Notes: generated by a model from the sequence alone, not told the origin. Positions 15,440-22,649 are shown, counted from the first letter of the stretch. The stretch is 22,649 bases of DNA from Clostridiales bacterium (GCA_012735285.1 JAAYHT010000001.1:1-22649); one strand, 5' to 3'. Made by a program: numbers and translations.

Positions 15440-15455
15440 GATAAAGTTTTAATAT
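15427..15455 (+). promoter_or_regulatory. Weak candidate promoter of pfp-fba
   Basis: TTGCCC (15427-15432), 17-base spacer, TAATAT (15450-15455), four of six consensus positions in each box. It overlaps the hairpin that precedes it. It is the only promoter-like pair I could find before the pfp ribosome binding site. Confidence 0.25.
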
Positions 15456-15479
15456 ATAAGCTAGAAGGAGGAATCGTTT

Positions 15480-16727
15480 ATGACAAAACTAAAAGGAGCA
15501 TGTTTAATAGGGCAGTCAGGAGGACCAACTTCTGTAATCAATTCGAGTGTCCTTGGCTGCGTAGAAGCTGCTTTGGAATCTGAATACATAACTAAAGTAT
15601 ATGGAGCGGCACATGGTATAAAAGGAGTATTAAATGATGAATTATATGATTTAACACTAGAAGATCCAGAGGAACTTAAATTGTTGAAATATACACCGTC
15701 GGCTGCTTTGGGAAGCTGTAGATATAAATTGACTGACCCTGATAGCGACGATACGGATTACAAGAGATTTTTAGAGATTTTAAAAAAATATGATATCAGG
15801 TATTTCTTCTACATTGGTGGCAATGACTCAATGGATACCTGTAATAAAATTAGTAAATTCCTATCTGACAACGATTATGAATACAGAGTGATCGGTATAC
15901 CTAAGACCATAGATAATGACCTGGCGGAAACAGATCATTGCCCGGGTTATGGAAGCGCAGCTAAATATGTTGCAACCACTTTTATGGAAGTCTATAGGGA
16001 TGCAACTGTATACGATAGGGGTTCAATCACTGTATTAGAAGTAATGGGTAGAAATGCAGGATGGTTAACAGCAGCATCCGCTTTAGCTAAATACAATGGA
16101 ACGGGACCCGACCTAATTTATTTACCGGAAGTACCTTTTGACCTTGATAAATTTGTAGCTGATGTTGAGAAAGTCTATAAAGAAAAAGGTTATGTAATTG
16201 TAGCAGTCTCAGAAGGCGTTAGAGATAATGAAGGAAAATATATTTCTTCATACTTTACCGATATGGCTAAGAAAAAAGATGCATTTGGCCATGCTCAAAT
16301 GGGAGGATTAGCAGCAGGATTAGCAGATTATGCCAACCAAAAGTTAAATGCAAAGATTAGGGGTATAGAACTTAGCCTTCTTCAACGCTGTGCTGCGCAT
16401 CTTGCTTCTAAAACAGACATTGAAGAAGCATATATGGCAGGAAAGGCTGCATTAGAAGCTGCCGTTGAAGGCCAGACAGCTAAAATGGTTGCATTTAAGA
16501 GAGAAGAAGGTACAGAATATATCTGTAAGACTGTTATGGTAGATCTTTCAGATGTTGCAAATGTTGAGAAGACAGTGCCAAGAGAATGGATTAACGAAGA
16601 AGGAAATGATGTTTTGCAACCTTTTATTGACTATGCTTTACCACTTGTACAAGGTGAAACAGAATTAAAATATGAGAATGGTCTTCCTAGGTTCGCTAGG
16701 CTAAAGAAGATCAAGGCAAAAGCATAA
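15480..16727 (+). CDS. pfp: 6-phosphofructokinase, pyrophosphate-dependent type
   Basis: Interconverts fructose-6-phosphate and fructose-1,6-bisphosphate. 415 residues, longer than the about 320 of ATP-dependent PfkA. The phosphoryl-donor motif is GGNDS (113-117), with Asp116 where ATP enzymes have the Gly of GGDGS. The catalytic motif is PKTIDND (141-147), with Lys142 where ATP enzymes have Gly. Both changes are the established marks of PPi-dependent enzymes, which run reversibly and save ATP in anaerobes. The N-terminal GQSGGPTSVINSS (11-23) replaces the usual GGDAPGMN. EVMGRNAGWL is conserved. GAAGGAGG precedes ATG 15480. Together with fba, 42 bases downstream, it forms a two-step glycolytic unit. 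Confidence 0.92.
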   Translation: MTKLKGACLIGQSGGPTSVINSSVLGCVEAALESEYITKVYGAAHGIKGVLNDELYDLTLEDPEELKLLKYTPSAALGSCRYKLTDPDSDDTDYKRFLEILKKYDIRYFFYIGGNDSMDTCNKISKFLSDNDYEYRVIGIPKTIDNDLAETDHCPGYGSAAKYVATTFMEVYRDATVYDRGSITVLEVMGRNAGWLTAASALAKYNGTGPDLIYLPEVPFDLDKFVADVEKVYKEKGYVIVAVSEGVRDNEGKYISSYFTDMAKKKDAFGHAQMGGLAAGLADYANQKLNAKIRGIELSLLQRCAAHLASKTDIEEAYMAGKAALEAAVEGQTAKMVAFKREEGTEYICKTVMVDLSDVANVEKTVPREWINEEGNDVLQPFIDYALPLVQGETELKYENGLPRFARLKKIKAKA

Positions 16728-16769
16728 TTTGTTATATCCTTTGTTTTTTAAATGATAGGAGGAAATAGT

Positions 16770-17699
16770 ATGGCATTAGTAACTACTAAAGATATGTTTG
16801 CTAAGGCAATTAAAAGCGATTATGCAGTAGGTGCATTTAATGTAAACAATATGGAGATTATCCAGGGGATAGTTGATGCTGCAGTAGAAGAAAACGCTCC
16901 ATTGATCTTGCAGGTTTCTGCAGGAGCAAGAAAATATGCAAAGCCAGTATATCTAATGAAATTAGTAGAAGCTGCAATTGAAGACACAGGCCTTGACATT
17001 GCACTGCATCTAGACCATGGTGAAGATTTTGAGATATGTAAGAAATGTGTAGATGACGGATTCACTTCCGTTATGATAGATGGATCAAGACTTCCATTAA
17101 AAGAAAATATTGAGCTTACTAAGAGGGTAGTCGATTATGCTCATTCAAAGGGAGTAGTTGTAGAAGCTGAACTTGGGAGACTAGCAGGAGTAGAGGACAA
17201 TGTAAGTGTAGATGAAAGGTCAGCTACTTTTACAGATCCGGAAGAAGCCGCAGAGTTTGTTGAAAAGACAGGTGTAGATTCACTTGCGATAGCTATAGGT
17301 ACAAGCCACGGAGCATATAAGTTCAAAGGTGATCCATACTTAGATTTTGAAAGACTTGAAAAAATTCAAGAATTAATTCCTGATACTCCTTTGGTACTTC
17401 ACGGAGCTTCCACAGTACTACCTGAATTCGTTGAAAGATGCAACAACTACGGAGGAAAAATCGCTGGAGCCCAAGGTGTACCTGAGGAAATGCTTCGCAA
17501 GGCAACCAAGTATAATATATGCAAGATAAATATTGATACAGATTTAAGACTTGCTATGACTGCAGAGGTTAGACGCTACTTAGCAGAGAATCCATCGGAA
17601 TTTGACCCAAGAAAATACCTTGGACCTGCTAGAGAAGCAATAAAAGCCATGGTACAGCATAAAATCAAGAATGTACTTAATGCTAGCGGTAAAAGATAA
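16770..17699 (+). CDS. fba: Fructose-1,6-bisphosphate aldolase, class II
   Basis: Zinc-dependent aldolase that splits fructose-1,6-bisphosphate into dihydroxyacetone phosphate and glyceraldehyde-3-phosphate. ATG 16770 with ATAGGAGG in front is chosen over ATG 16752, which lies upstream of that site. It gives 309 residues. Landmarks are LHLDHGEDFE with catalytic Asp82 and zinc ligand His83, VEAELGRLAG (131-140, with the conserved Glu), IGTSHGAYK with zinc ligand His180, PLVLHGAS with zinc ligand His211, and the phosphate-binding NIDTDLRLA near the C-terminus. It takes the product of the preceding PPi-phosphofructokinase. The unit ends in the strong terminator at 17713-17750. Confidence 0.97.
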   Translation: MALVTTKDMFAKAIKSDYAVGAFNVNNMEIIQGIVDAAVEENAPLILQVSAGARKYAKPVYLMKLVEAAIEDTGLDIALHLDHGEDFEICKKCVDDGFTSVMIDGSRLPLKENIELTKRVVDYAHSKGVVVEAELGRLAGVEDNVSVDERSATFTDPEEAAEFVEKTGVDSLAIAIGTSHGAYKFKGDPYLDFERLEKIQELIPDTPLVLHGASTVLPEFVERCNNYGGKIAGAQGVPEEMLRKATKYNICKINIDTDLRLAMTAEVRRYLAENPSEFDPRKYLGPAREAIKAMVQHKIKNVLNASGKR

Positions 17700-17712
17700 T
17701 TTAATATATCCT

Positions 17713-17750
17713 AGAGATACTATGTGGAATTACATAGTATCTTTTTTTTA
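17713..17750 (+). terminator. Strong intrinsic terminator of pfp-fba
   Basis: Perfect arms AGATACTATGT (17715-17725) and ACATAGTATCT (17732-17742) with loop GGAATT, then a run of T to 17749. It lies only four bases before the stop of the convergent LysM deacetylase gene. On the opposite strand the T-run is lacking, so termination there would be weaker. Confidence 0.92.
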
Positions 17751-17753
17751 GGC

Positions 17754-18860
17754 CTAGTAATCCAAAACCTGTGTTACAGTTCCAAAACTGTATCCAAGTT
17801 CTTTTAAACGTGCTATTAGCTCTGGCAGTGCATCAGCTGTTTGGGACACAGATTGGTGCATTAGTATAATAGCTCCTGGCTCAATATTATCAACTACGCG
17901 GGAAATAATCTGATCTGGTCCTGGATATTTCCAGTCTATTGAATCAATTGTCCACATTATTGTAAGGTAGCCAAGGGATGCTAAGGCATTTAAAAAGGCC
18001 TGATTGTATTCACCATATGGAGGCCGGAACAAATATGGATCAGTACCAGCAATATTTTTAATTAGTGCTTCTGTTCGTATTACCTGGCTATCAACTTCTG
18101 GTAGTGTGATTTGAGACATATGAGGGTGTGTATAACTATGATTTCCAATCTCATGCCCGTCAGCTGCTATAGCCCTAACTAAGTCAGGGAAGTTATAAAG
18201 CCAAATACCAGATAGGAAAAAGGTCGCCTTAATATTATTATTTCGTAATATTTCCAATATTCTATAGGTCTGGTTATCACCATAAGTTGCATCGAAGGTA
18301 AGTGCAACCATCTTTTTAGATGGGTTGCCTTTGTATATAGCGACAGCATTTTCAGGGATGGTTATAATAATCTCATTTCCGGGTATCAAATTAAAAGGAT
18401 CTAAGCCAGGGTTTGCATCTAAAATTGACTGGATTGATGTCCCAAATCTTCTTGCTATTCGACTAATAGTATCATTCGGTAAAATAGTATATCTTATAAT
18501 TCCCGGTTCAATAGGCTGAAATGGGTTCACTGCTTCTTTTGGAAGTACAATCTTCATACCTGGATATATTAATGACGGGTTGGCTATATCATTTATCTCT
18601 AAGATACTATCAATACTGACCCCAAATAGGAGTGAAATAATGTATAGGGTATCGCCAGGCTGAACGGTATAAATAATACTTCCCGGCGGACTTTCTATAT
18701 CTTCTTCTTCAACAGGTATTAAGATGGTGGAACCAGGGTATATCAAATTAGGATTAACAATATTGTTAACATCTGTAATTGCATCAACAGTGCTGCCATA
18801 CATACGGGCAATTTCAAAAAGGTTATCAGCTGGCTGCACAGTATATATTAACAGTGACAT
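17754..18860 (-). CDS. Polysaccharide deacetylase (CE4/NodB) with three N-terminal LysM domains, probably a spore-envelope enzyme
   Basis: 368 residues from the ATG at 18858-18860, which has GGAGG before it (the upstream ATG 18870-18872 overlaps that site). Three LysM domains (about 5-49, 63-107, 123-169) bind GlcNAc-containing glycans. The NodB deacetylase domain runs from about 184 to 366. CE4 motifs are LTFDATYG with Asp190, HSYTH (His241, His245), RPPYG (279-283) and ILMHQS (His335). The second Asp of the usual TFDD motif is Ala191, a variation I also associate with sporulation-type deacetylases. No signal peptide or membrane helix precedes LysM1. Exclusively LysM-led proteins without signals, such as SafA and YaaH in Bacillus, are made in the mother cell and placed on the spore, so a cortex or coat role is likely. 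Exact substrate unknown. Confidence 0.88.
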   Translation of the reverse strand: MSLLIYTVQPADNLFEIARMYGSTVDAITDVNNIVNPNLIYPGSTILIPVEEEDIESPPGSIIYTVQPGDTLYIISLLFGVSIDSILEINDIANPSLIYPGMKIVLPKEAVNPFQPIEPGIIRYTILPNDTISRIARRFGTSIQSILDANPGLDPFNLIPGNEIIITIPENAVAIYKGNPSKKMVALTFDATYGDNQTYRILEILRNNNIKATFFLSGIWLYNFPDLVRAIAADGHEIGNHSYTHPHMSQITLPEVDSQVIRTEALIKNIAGTDPYLFRPPYGEYNQAFLNALASLGYLTIMWTIDSIDWKYPGPDQIISRVVDNIEPGAIILMHQSVSQTADALPELIARLKELGYSFGTVTQVLDY

Positions 18861-18889
18861 AACAACCTCCATAATTTTTTAGTTTCTAA

Positions 18890-18918
18890 TATAGTATTCG
18901 AATCTTAATGTAGGGGTG
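18890..18918 (-). promoter_or_regulatory. Candidate sigma-K promoter of the LysM deacetylase
   Basis: On the minus strand CACC (plus 18915-18918), a 16-base spacer, then AATACTATA (plus 18890-18898). The sigma-K consensus is roughly mACm-N16-CATANNNTA, so the -35 fits fully and the -10 lacks only the initial C. Late mother-cell expression would suit a leaderless LysM protein. The motif is short, so chance occurrence is possible. Confidence 0.3.
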
Positions 18919-18935
18919 TATTTTTTTAAAGAAGC

Positions 18936-18944
18936 TGATATAAT
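18936..18944 (+). promoter_or_regulatory. Extended -10 promoter of the prmA unit
   Basis: TGATATAAT: a perfect TATAAT (18939-18944) with the TGN extension and no good -35. The predicted start is about 25 bases before prmA. Extended -10 promoters tolerate a poor -35. Confidence 0.55.
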
Positions 18945-18977
18945 CTCTTTTGATAAATTAAGAAAAAGAGGGATTGA

Positions 18978-19919
18978 ATGAATTATATTGAAGTAAAGTT
19001 ATTCTGCAAAGAAGAAGATTTGGAATTAATTACTTTAAAGCTAGAGAGTTACGGTATTTACGGTTCGGTGGTAGAACAACAAAGTACAGTTGATAATTTT
19101 TTAAATAAGAAAAATGAATACGATTGGGACTATGTTGACGAGAGTTTACTGACATTAAAAGATATTAACACTAACCTCACATTTTATTTAGATGATACTG
19201 CTGAAGGTATAGATCTATTAGACAATATACTGCAGGATTTAGCTGAACTTGATATCGAAAAGGTTGAAATAAAGAGTTTATGCGATGATGAATGGAAGGA
19301 TAACTGGAAGCAACATTTTAAGCCTATTAAAGCCACGGACTATATTACGATTAAACCTTCCTGGGTTGAGTATAATAAGGGGAGCGAGGATGAAATAGTT
19401 ATTGAGTTTGATCCCGGGATGGCTTTTGGAACAGGTACACATCCCACTACTTATTTAACAATAAAATTGTTGGAAAAATATATTAACGAAAACAGGAAAA
19501 GGATTTTAGATATAGGGACAGGCTCAGGTATACTATCTATTGTTTCAGCCTATTTGGGAGCACAAGAAGTTCTTGGGATCGATATAGATCCGGTAGCGGT
19601 TAAAGTGGCAAAACAAAACGTTATTGACAATAATCTTGAGAGTATAATTAGAATTGAAGAAAGAGATATTAAAAAAGGACTTGATTATAATGCAGATATA
19701 ATCCTAGCAAACCTTATAGCCGAGCTTGTAGTAGAACTTTCGGGAAGTATTAGCAAAAATATTAATAAAAACGGCATATTTATTTCGTCAGGAATATTAA
19801 TCGAGAAAGAAGACTATGTAAGATCTTCACTAGAAAAAAACGGTTTTAAGGTATTAGAAGTGTTAAGAGAAGATGAATGGTGTGCAATTGCTGCTTGTTT
19901 AGGTAATGGAAATGAATAG
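18978..19919 (+). CDS. prmA: Ribosomal protein L11 methyltransferase PrmA
   Basis: SAM-dependent methyltransferase that methylates ribosomal protein L11. 313 residues, normal length. The N-terminal L11-recognition domain (about 1-100) is followed by the WKQHFKPI linker (110-117), DPGMAFGTGTHPTT (145-158), SAM-binding ILDIGTGSGILSI (176-188), acidic GIDIDP (200-205) and the catalytic-site ILANLIAELV (about 245-254), all intact. AGAGGGA precedes the ATG. It is followed by rsmE and mtaB as in Bacillus, but dnaJ is separated from it by pfp, fba and the LysM deacetylase, so prmA needs its own promoter. Its stop overlaps the rsmE start by 8 bases. Confidence 0.96.
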   Translation: MNYIEVKLFCKEEDLELITLKLESYGIYGSVVEQQSTVDNFLNKKNEYDWDYVDESLLTLKDINTNLTFYLDDTAEGIDLLDNILQDLAELDIEKVEIKSLCDDEWKDNWKQHFKPIKATDYITIKPSWVEYNKGSEDEIVIEFDPGMAFGTGTHPTTYLTIKLLEKYINENRKRILDIGTGSGILSIVSAYLGAQEVLGIDIDPVAVKVAKQNVIDNNLESIIRIEERDIKKGLDYNADIILANLIAELVVELSGSISKNINKNGIFISSGILIEKEDYVRSSLEKNGFKVLEVLREDEWCAIAACLGNGNE

Positions 19920-20642
19920 GTTTTTTGTAGATAAGAGCGCTGTAAAGGAAAGTACTATTGAGATAAACGATAAGGAAGATATCAAACATATATCCAAAGT
20001 TTTACGACTTCGTGTGGGTGACAAGATAGAGATCTCAGATAGCAATGAATTTGAATATATTACTGAGATTCTGTCAATTGATCCATCCCTTATTAAAGTC
20101 AAGATTTTGGACAAGCAAAGGTTTGCTAGGGAACCTGAGCTGAAGGTGAGCCTATTCCAAAGCATACCGAAAGGCTCTAGATGGAAGAAATAATTCAAAA
20201 GACAGTAGAATTGGGTGTATATGAAATAACGCCGGTTTTTACTGACCGAACCATAGTAATAGAAAATGAGAAGTTCAACAAGAAGATAGAGCGCTGGAGG
20301 AAAGTTTCATCGGAAGCTGTCAAACAGTGAAAACGAGGCATTGTTCCAAAAGTACATAAGAATAAAACATTTCTAGAGATGCTGGATCTTTTAGATAATT
20401 TTGACTTAGTGCTTATACCTTACGAAGACGAAGAGAAAACTACATTCAAAGACGTTTTACTAACTAATAAACCTAGTACTGTAGCTTTAATAATAGGCCC
20501 TGAAGGCGGTTTTTCTGAAAAGGAAGTGAGGAGTGTTATAGAGCGTGGAGGAAAAGCAGTGTCGCTAGGAAAGACTATCCTTCGTACAGAGACTGCAGGA
20601 CCTGCAGCACTTGCAATGTTAATGTATCAATATGAATTATAG
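19912..20642 (+). pseudogene. rsmE: 16S rRNA (uracil1498-N3)-methyltransferase RsmE, disrupted by a frameshift and a stop codon
   Basis: The intact enzyme methylates U1498 of 16S rRNA. From ATG 19912 (AGG at 19901-19903) the product MNRFFVDKSAV... follows the family through VSLFQSIPKGSR to about base 20180. The frame then runs into TAA at 20191-20193, while the continuation MEEIIQKTVELGVYEITPVF appears one frame over from 20181, so a single base is missing near 20172-20181. In that second frame a TGA (20328-20330) replaces the Ser codon of the conserved EAxKQS motif (EAVKQ-stop-KRGIVPKV). After it the frame is open to 20642 with the SAM-binding LIIGPEGGFSEKEV and the LGKTILRTETAGPAAL ends intact. 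Two lesions and otherwise good conservation suggest recent inactivation. Sequencing error is the main alternative. Confidence 0.88.
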
Positions 20643-20655
20643 ATAGGAAGATGTT

Positions 20656-21963
20656 ATGAAGATAGCTTTTTACACCCTTGGGTGCAAGGTTAATCAATAT
20701 GAAACACAAGCACTTAAAGAGAAGTTTCTAAAAAGAGGATATGAAATTGTTGAAGAAGATGAGTACGCAGATATTTATGTTATAAATACCTGCACCGTTA
20801 CTGCCTTGGCTGATCGCAAGTCAAGGCAATATATCAGGAGAATGAAAAAGATGAATCCAGACAGCATTATGGCTGTAATAGGCTGCTATGCACAAGTAAA
20901 TCCTGATGAGGCCAGTTCAATAGATGGTGTAAACATTGTTGTAGGTACAAATGAGAAGAACAATTTACCTGATTATATTGAAGACTATTTAAAAGAGAAT
21001 AGACGAATTACACAGATATTAGATTACGATGAGCTAACTTTATATGATGAATCTGGCAGCATTACTTCAATGGATTCAAGAACAAGAGCATATATCAAAG
21101 TTCAGGAAGGATGCAACCAATTTTGTTCCTATTGCATAATTCCATATGCCAGAGGTAATGTCAGAAGCAGATCAAAGGAGGAAATATTAAAAGAAGCTAA
21201 ACATTTAGTATCCAAGGGCTTTAAAGAATTAGTTGTAACAGGGATAAATACTGCTCTTTATGGTATTGAAGATAACAATTTGGGTATAGAGGATATTATA
21301 ATAAGTTTAAATGAGATACCTGGTGATTTCAGGATAAGGTTGGGGTCTTTAGAGCCAACTGTTATCAATGCTTCTTATGTGAGTAAGCTATTGAAATACG
21401 AGAAACTCTGTCCCCATTTACACCTTTCGCTACAGAGCGGAAGCGATAGGATACTTAAAAAAATGAATCGAAACTATGATATTAAAGCTTATAAAGAAAT
21501 AATAAAAGTGTTGAGGGAGCACGACAAGTGTTACGGAATCACGACAGATATAATCGTTGGATTTCCTGGCGAGACTGAAGAGGACTTTCAAGCTAGCGTA
21601 AAAATCGTAGAAGAAGTAGGTTTCAATAAGGTTCATGTATTCCAGTATTCGAAACGTCAAGGCACTAAAGCTGCTGAGATGAAGGACCAGATTCCTTCGA
21701 ATGTAAAAAAAAGAAGGAGTGCAGAACTTATTAGAGTATCTGAAATCACATCGGAAAAAATGATTGAAGCAAATTTGGGTTCGAAAAGGAAGGTCTTGTT
21801 TGAAGAATATGATGAAGTCACTGGATTAGTCAGCGGCTTTTCAGATAACTATATCAAGGTTTATTGTGAAGCAACACAAGATTTAGCCAATAAATTATTA
21901 AACCAGTTTGCTGATGTAAAATTTATTGAAAAGTATAAAGAAGGAGTATTAGGAACAATATGA
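20656..21963 (+). CDS. mtaB: tRNA (N6-L-threonylcarbamoyladenosine(37)-C2)-methylthiotransferase MtaB
   Basis: Radical-SAM methylthiotransferase that converts t6A37 to ms2t6A37 in ANN-decoding tRNAs. 435 residues. The N-terminal UPF0004 domain carries three Cys for the auxiliary cluster: Cys10 in FYTLGCKVNQYE, Cys46 in VINTCTVTA and Cys77 in AVIGCYAQ. The radical-SAM motif is CNQFCSYC (Cys153, Cys157, Cys160). A C-terminal TRAM-like domain occupies about 370-430. The TLGCKVNQYE signature separates MtaB from MiaB and RimO. ATAGGAAG precedes ATG 20656, 13 bases after the rsmE remnant, so its expression does not appear to depend on rsmE being intact. The stop overlaps the next start (ATGA). Confidence 0.96.
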   Translation: MKIAFYTLGCKVNQYETQALKEKFLKRGYEIVEEDEYADIYVINTCTVTALADRKSRQYIRRMKKMNPDSIMAVIGCYAQVNPDEASSIDGVNIVVGTNEKNNLPDYIEDYLKENRRITQILDYDELTLYDESGSITSMDSRTRAYIKVQEGCNQFCSYCIIPYARGNVRSRSKEEILKEAKHLVSKGFKELVVTGINTALYGIEDNNLGIEDIIISLNEIPGDFRIRLGSLEPTVINASYVSKLLKYEKLCPHLHLSLQSGSDRILKKMNRNYDIKAYKEIIKVLREHDKCYGITTDIIVGFPGETEEDFQASVKIVEEVGFNKVHVFQYSKRQGTKAAEMKDQIPSNVKKRRSAELIRVSEITSEKMIEANLGSKRKVLFEEYDEVTGLVSGFSDNYIKVYCEATQDLANKLLNQFADVKFIEKYKEGVLGTI

Positions 21964-22535
21964 GAAGATTACTAGTAACTATTTTACTATTAGTTTTACT
22001 TGCTGGATGTAACTCCCAATCAGGCGAGGACTTAAATGGGAATGAAACTGAATTGGTCGAATATAATTTTCCTGAAGAAAATGAAACTAATCCGGGGCTT
22101 AATAATTTTGCTACTTTAGATCTATATGCAAATGTAGTTGATCAAAATATATTTAGAAATCATGAACTAAATATGCTCAATGTTTGGGGTACATTTTGCA
22201 GCCCCTGTATTAATGAAATGCCCGACTTAGGGGAGATTTACAGGGAGTATGAACCTTTAGGAGTTAATATAGTAGGTATTGTAGTTGACGTACAAAAGGG
22301 CGACGGTACGGTAGATTATGATATGCTTAAAAAGGCTCAGGATATCGTTGAGTATACAGGAGCTAATTACTCGCATCTTCTTTATTCGGACAACCTTATC
22401 ACAAGTTTTCTATCTGAAGTACAATATATTCCTCACACTGTTTTCGTAGATAGTGAAGGAAAAATTGTAAGCGAAGTTTATGTTGGAAGCAGGAGCAAGG
22501 AAGAATGGACAGAAATAATAGACTCAATGCGCTGA
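21960..22535 (+). CDS. TlpA/ResA-like thioredoxin-fold lipoprotein
   Basis: 191 residues. Residues 1-17 are a lipoprotein signal peptide with lipobox LAGC (Cys17 lipidated), followed by a polar Glu/Asn-rich linker (18-48). The thioredoxin-fold domain runs from about 52 to 191. It has the redox motif WGTFCSPC (Cys80, Cys83), the NVVDQNIFRNHEL element typical of AhpC/TSA-Redoxin-type TlpA proteins, and a cis-Pro site at IPHT (Pro158). It should sit on the outer face of the membrane and carry out thiol-disulfide exchange, as ResA or StoA do in cytochrome c maturation or spore cortex assembly. It is coupled to mtaB by a 4-base overlap and overlaps the next gene by 31 bases. Partner and electron source are not visible here. 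Confidence 0.9.
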   Translation: MRRLLVTILLLVLLAGCNSQSGEDLNGNETELVEYNFPEENETNPGLNNFATLDLYANVVDQNIFRNHELNMLNVWGTFCSPCINEMPDLGEIYREYEPLGVNIVGIVVDVQKGDGTVDYDMLKKAQDIVEYTGANYSHLLYSDNLITSFLSEVQYIPHTVFVDSEGKIVSEVYVGSRSKEEWTEIIDSMR

Positions 22536-22649
22536 TCCCATTTGTTTTGTTATTTATGGGAATTGTCTTCATGGCAATAGGGGTTGCCCGGGGGGAAGCC
22601 TTTTTAGTGTTTAGCAAGGCTATTAGAGTTTGCTTGGAGTGTATAGGCA
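22505..22649 (+). CDS. CD1871A-type CXXC-motif membrane peptide (partial, cut by window end)
   Basis: Reading from ATG 22505 gives 48 codons: a polar start MDRNNRLNALIP, one hydrophobic helix (about 12-27, FVLLFMGIVFMAIG), then RGEAFLVFSKAIRVCLECIG with a CLEC motif at residues 43-46. The R-GE-x(4)-F-x-KA-x(2)-x-C-x-E-C-I-G pattern matches what I know as the 'CD1871A family CXXC motif-containing protein', usually 40-50 residues ending just after CIGIG, so only a few codons are probably missing. AAGGAAG precedes the start, which lies inside the end of the TlpA-like gene (31-base overlap), indicating coupling. A CXXC at the end of a one-helix protein suggests a redox relay or metal site. Family function is not established. 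Confidence 0.75.
   Translation, partial: MDRNNRLNALIPFVLLFMGIVFMAIGVARGEAFLVFSKAIRVCLECIG

Noticed and set aside
20328..20330. TGA in rsmE as a selenocysteine or programmed readthrough codon.
   Set aside because: The family has Ser there, no SECIS-like context is evident, and the gene has a separate frameshift upstream, so a nonsense mutation or sequence error is simpler.
1..22649. CRISPR arrays, tRNA or rRNA genes, riboswitches, intact insertion sequences and prophage genes.
   Set aside because: I looked for regular direct repeats, tRNA cloverleaf cores, T-box and other leader signals and transposase or phage proteins and saw none; gaps between genes are too short for most.

Overview
This window looks like chromosomal DNA of a low-GC, endospore-forming Firmicute, most likely of the class Clostridia. 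The evidence is AT-rich sequence, strong AGGAGG-type ribosome binding sites, the sporulation genes gpr and spoIIP, a perfect CIRCE operator before hrcA, a PPi-type phosphofructokinase and a CD1871A-type CXXC peptide. Nearly all of it is protein-coding. No gap between genes exceeds about 155 bases, and I saw no rRNA, tRNA, CRISPR array, intact insertion sequence or prophage.

Layout. (1) 1-2605: the 5' part of a deoD purine nucleoside phosphorylase and an S66 LD-carboxypeptidase, both on the minus strand, then a divergent M20D amidohydrolase. This suggests nucleoside and peptide/wall recycling. (2) 2604-5350: a terminator that works best for rpsT (minus strand), then divergent rpsT and gpr promoters, gpr, spoIIP and a small membrane protein in the yqxA position. 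(3) 5373-9793: lepA, hemW and glpK, tightly packed. A cytidylate-kinase-like gene on the opposite strand overlaps the 3' end of glpK. (4) 10477-15396: the heat-shock operon hrcA-grpE-dnaK-dnaJ behind a promoter and CIRCE, with a large hairpin between dnaK and dnaJ. (5) 15401-17750: PPi-dependent phosphofructokinase and class II aldolase, ending in a strong terminator. (6) 17754-18860 (minus): a three-LysM polysaccharide deacetylase without a signal peptide, probably a spore-envelope enzyme. (7) 18939-22649: prmA, a broken rsmE, mtaB, a TlpA/ResA-like lipoprotein and the start of a tiny CXXC membrane protein cut by the window edge.

The backbone rpsT/gpr-spoIIP-(yqxA)-lepA-hemW-hrcA-grpE-dnaK-dnaJ-prmA-rsmE-mtaB is the classic Firmicutes order. 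Here it is interrupted twice: by glpK plus the kinase-like gene, and by pfp-fba plus the LysM deacetylase. The most notable points are the doubly disrupted rsmE between intact neighbours, the TlpA lipoprotein/CXXC-peptide redox pair at the right edge, the promoter whose start region coincides with a palindrome before lepA, the dnaK-dnaJ hairpin, and candidate sporulation promoters for gpr (sigma-G) and the LysM deacetylase (sigma-K). I did not find a clearly new multi-gene system. The redox pair at the edge is the best candidate for follow-up.
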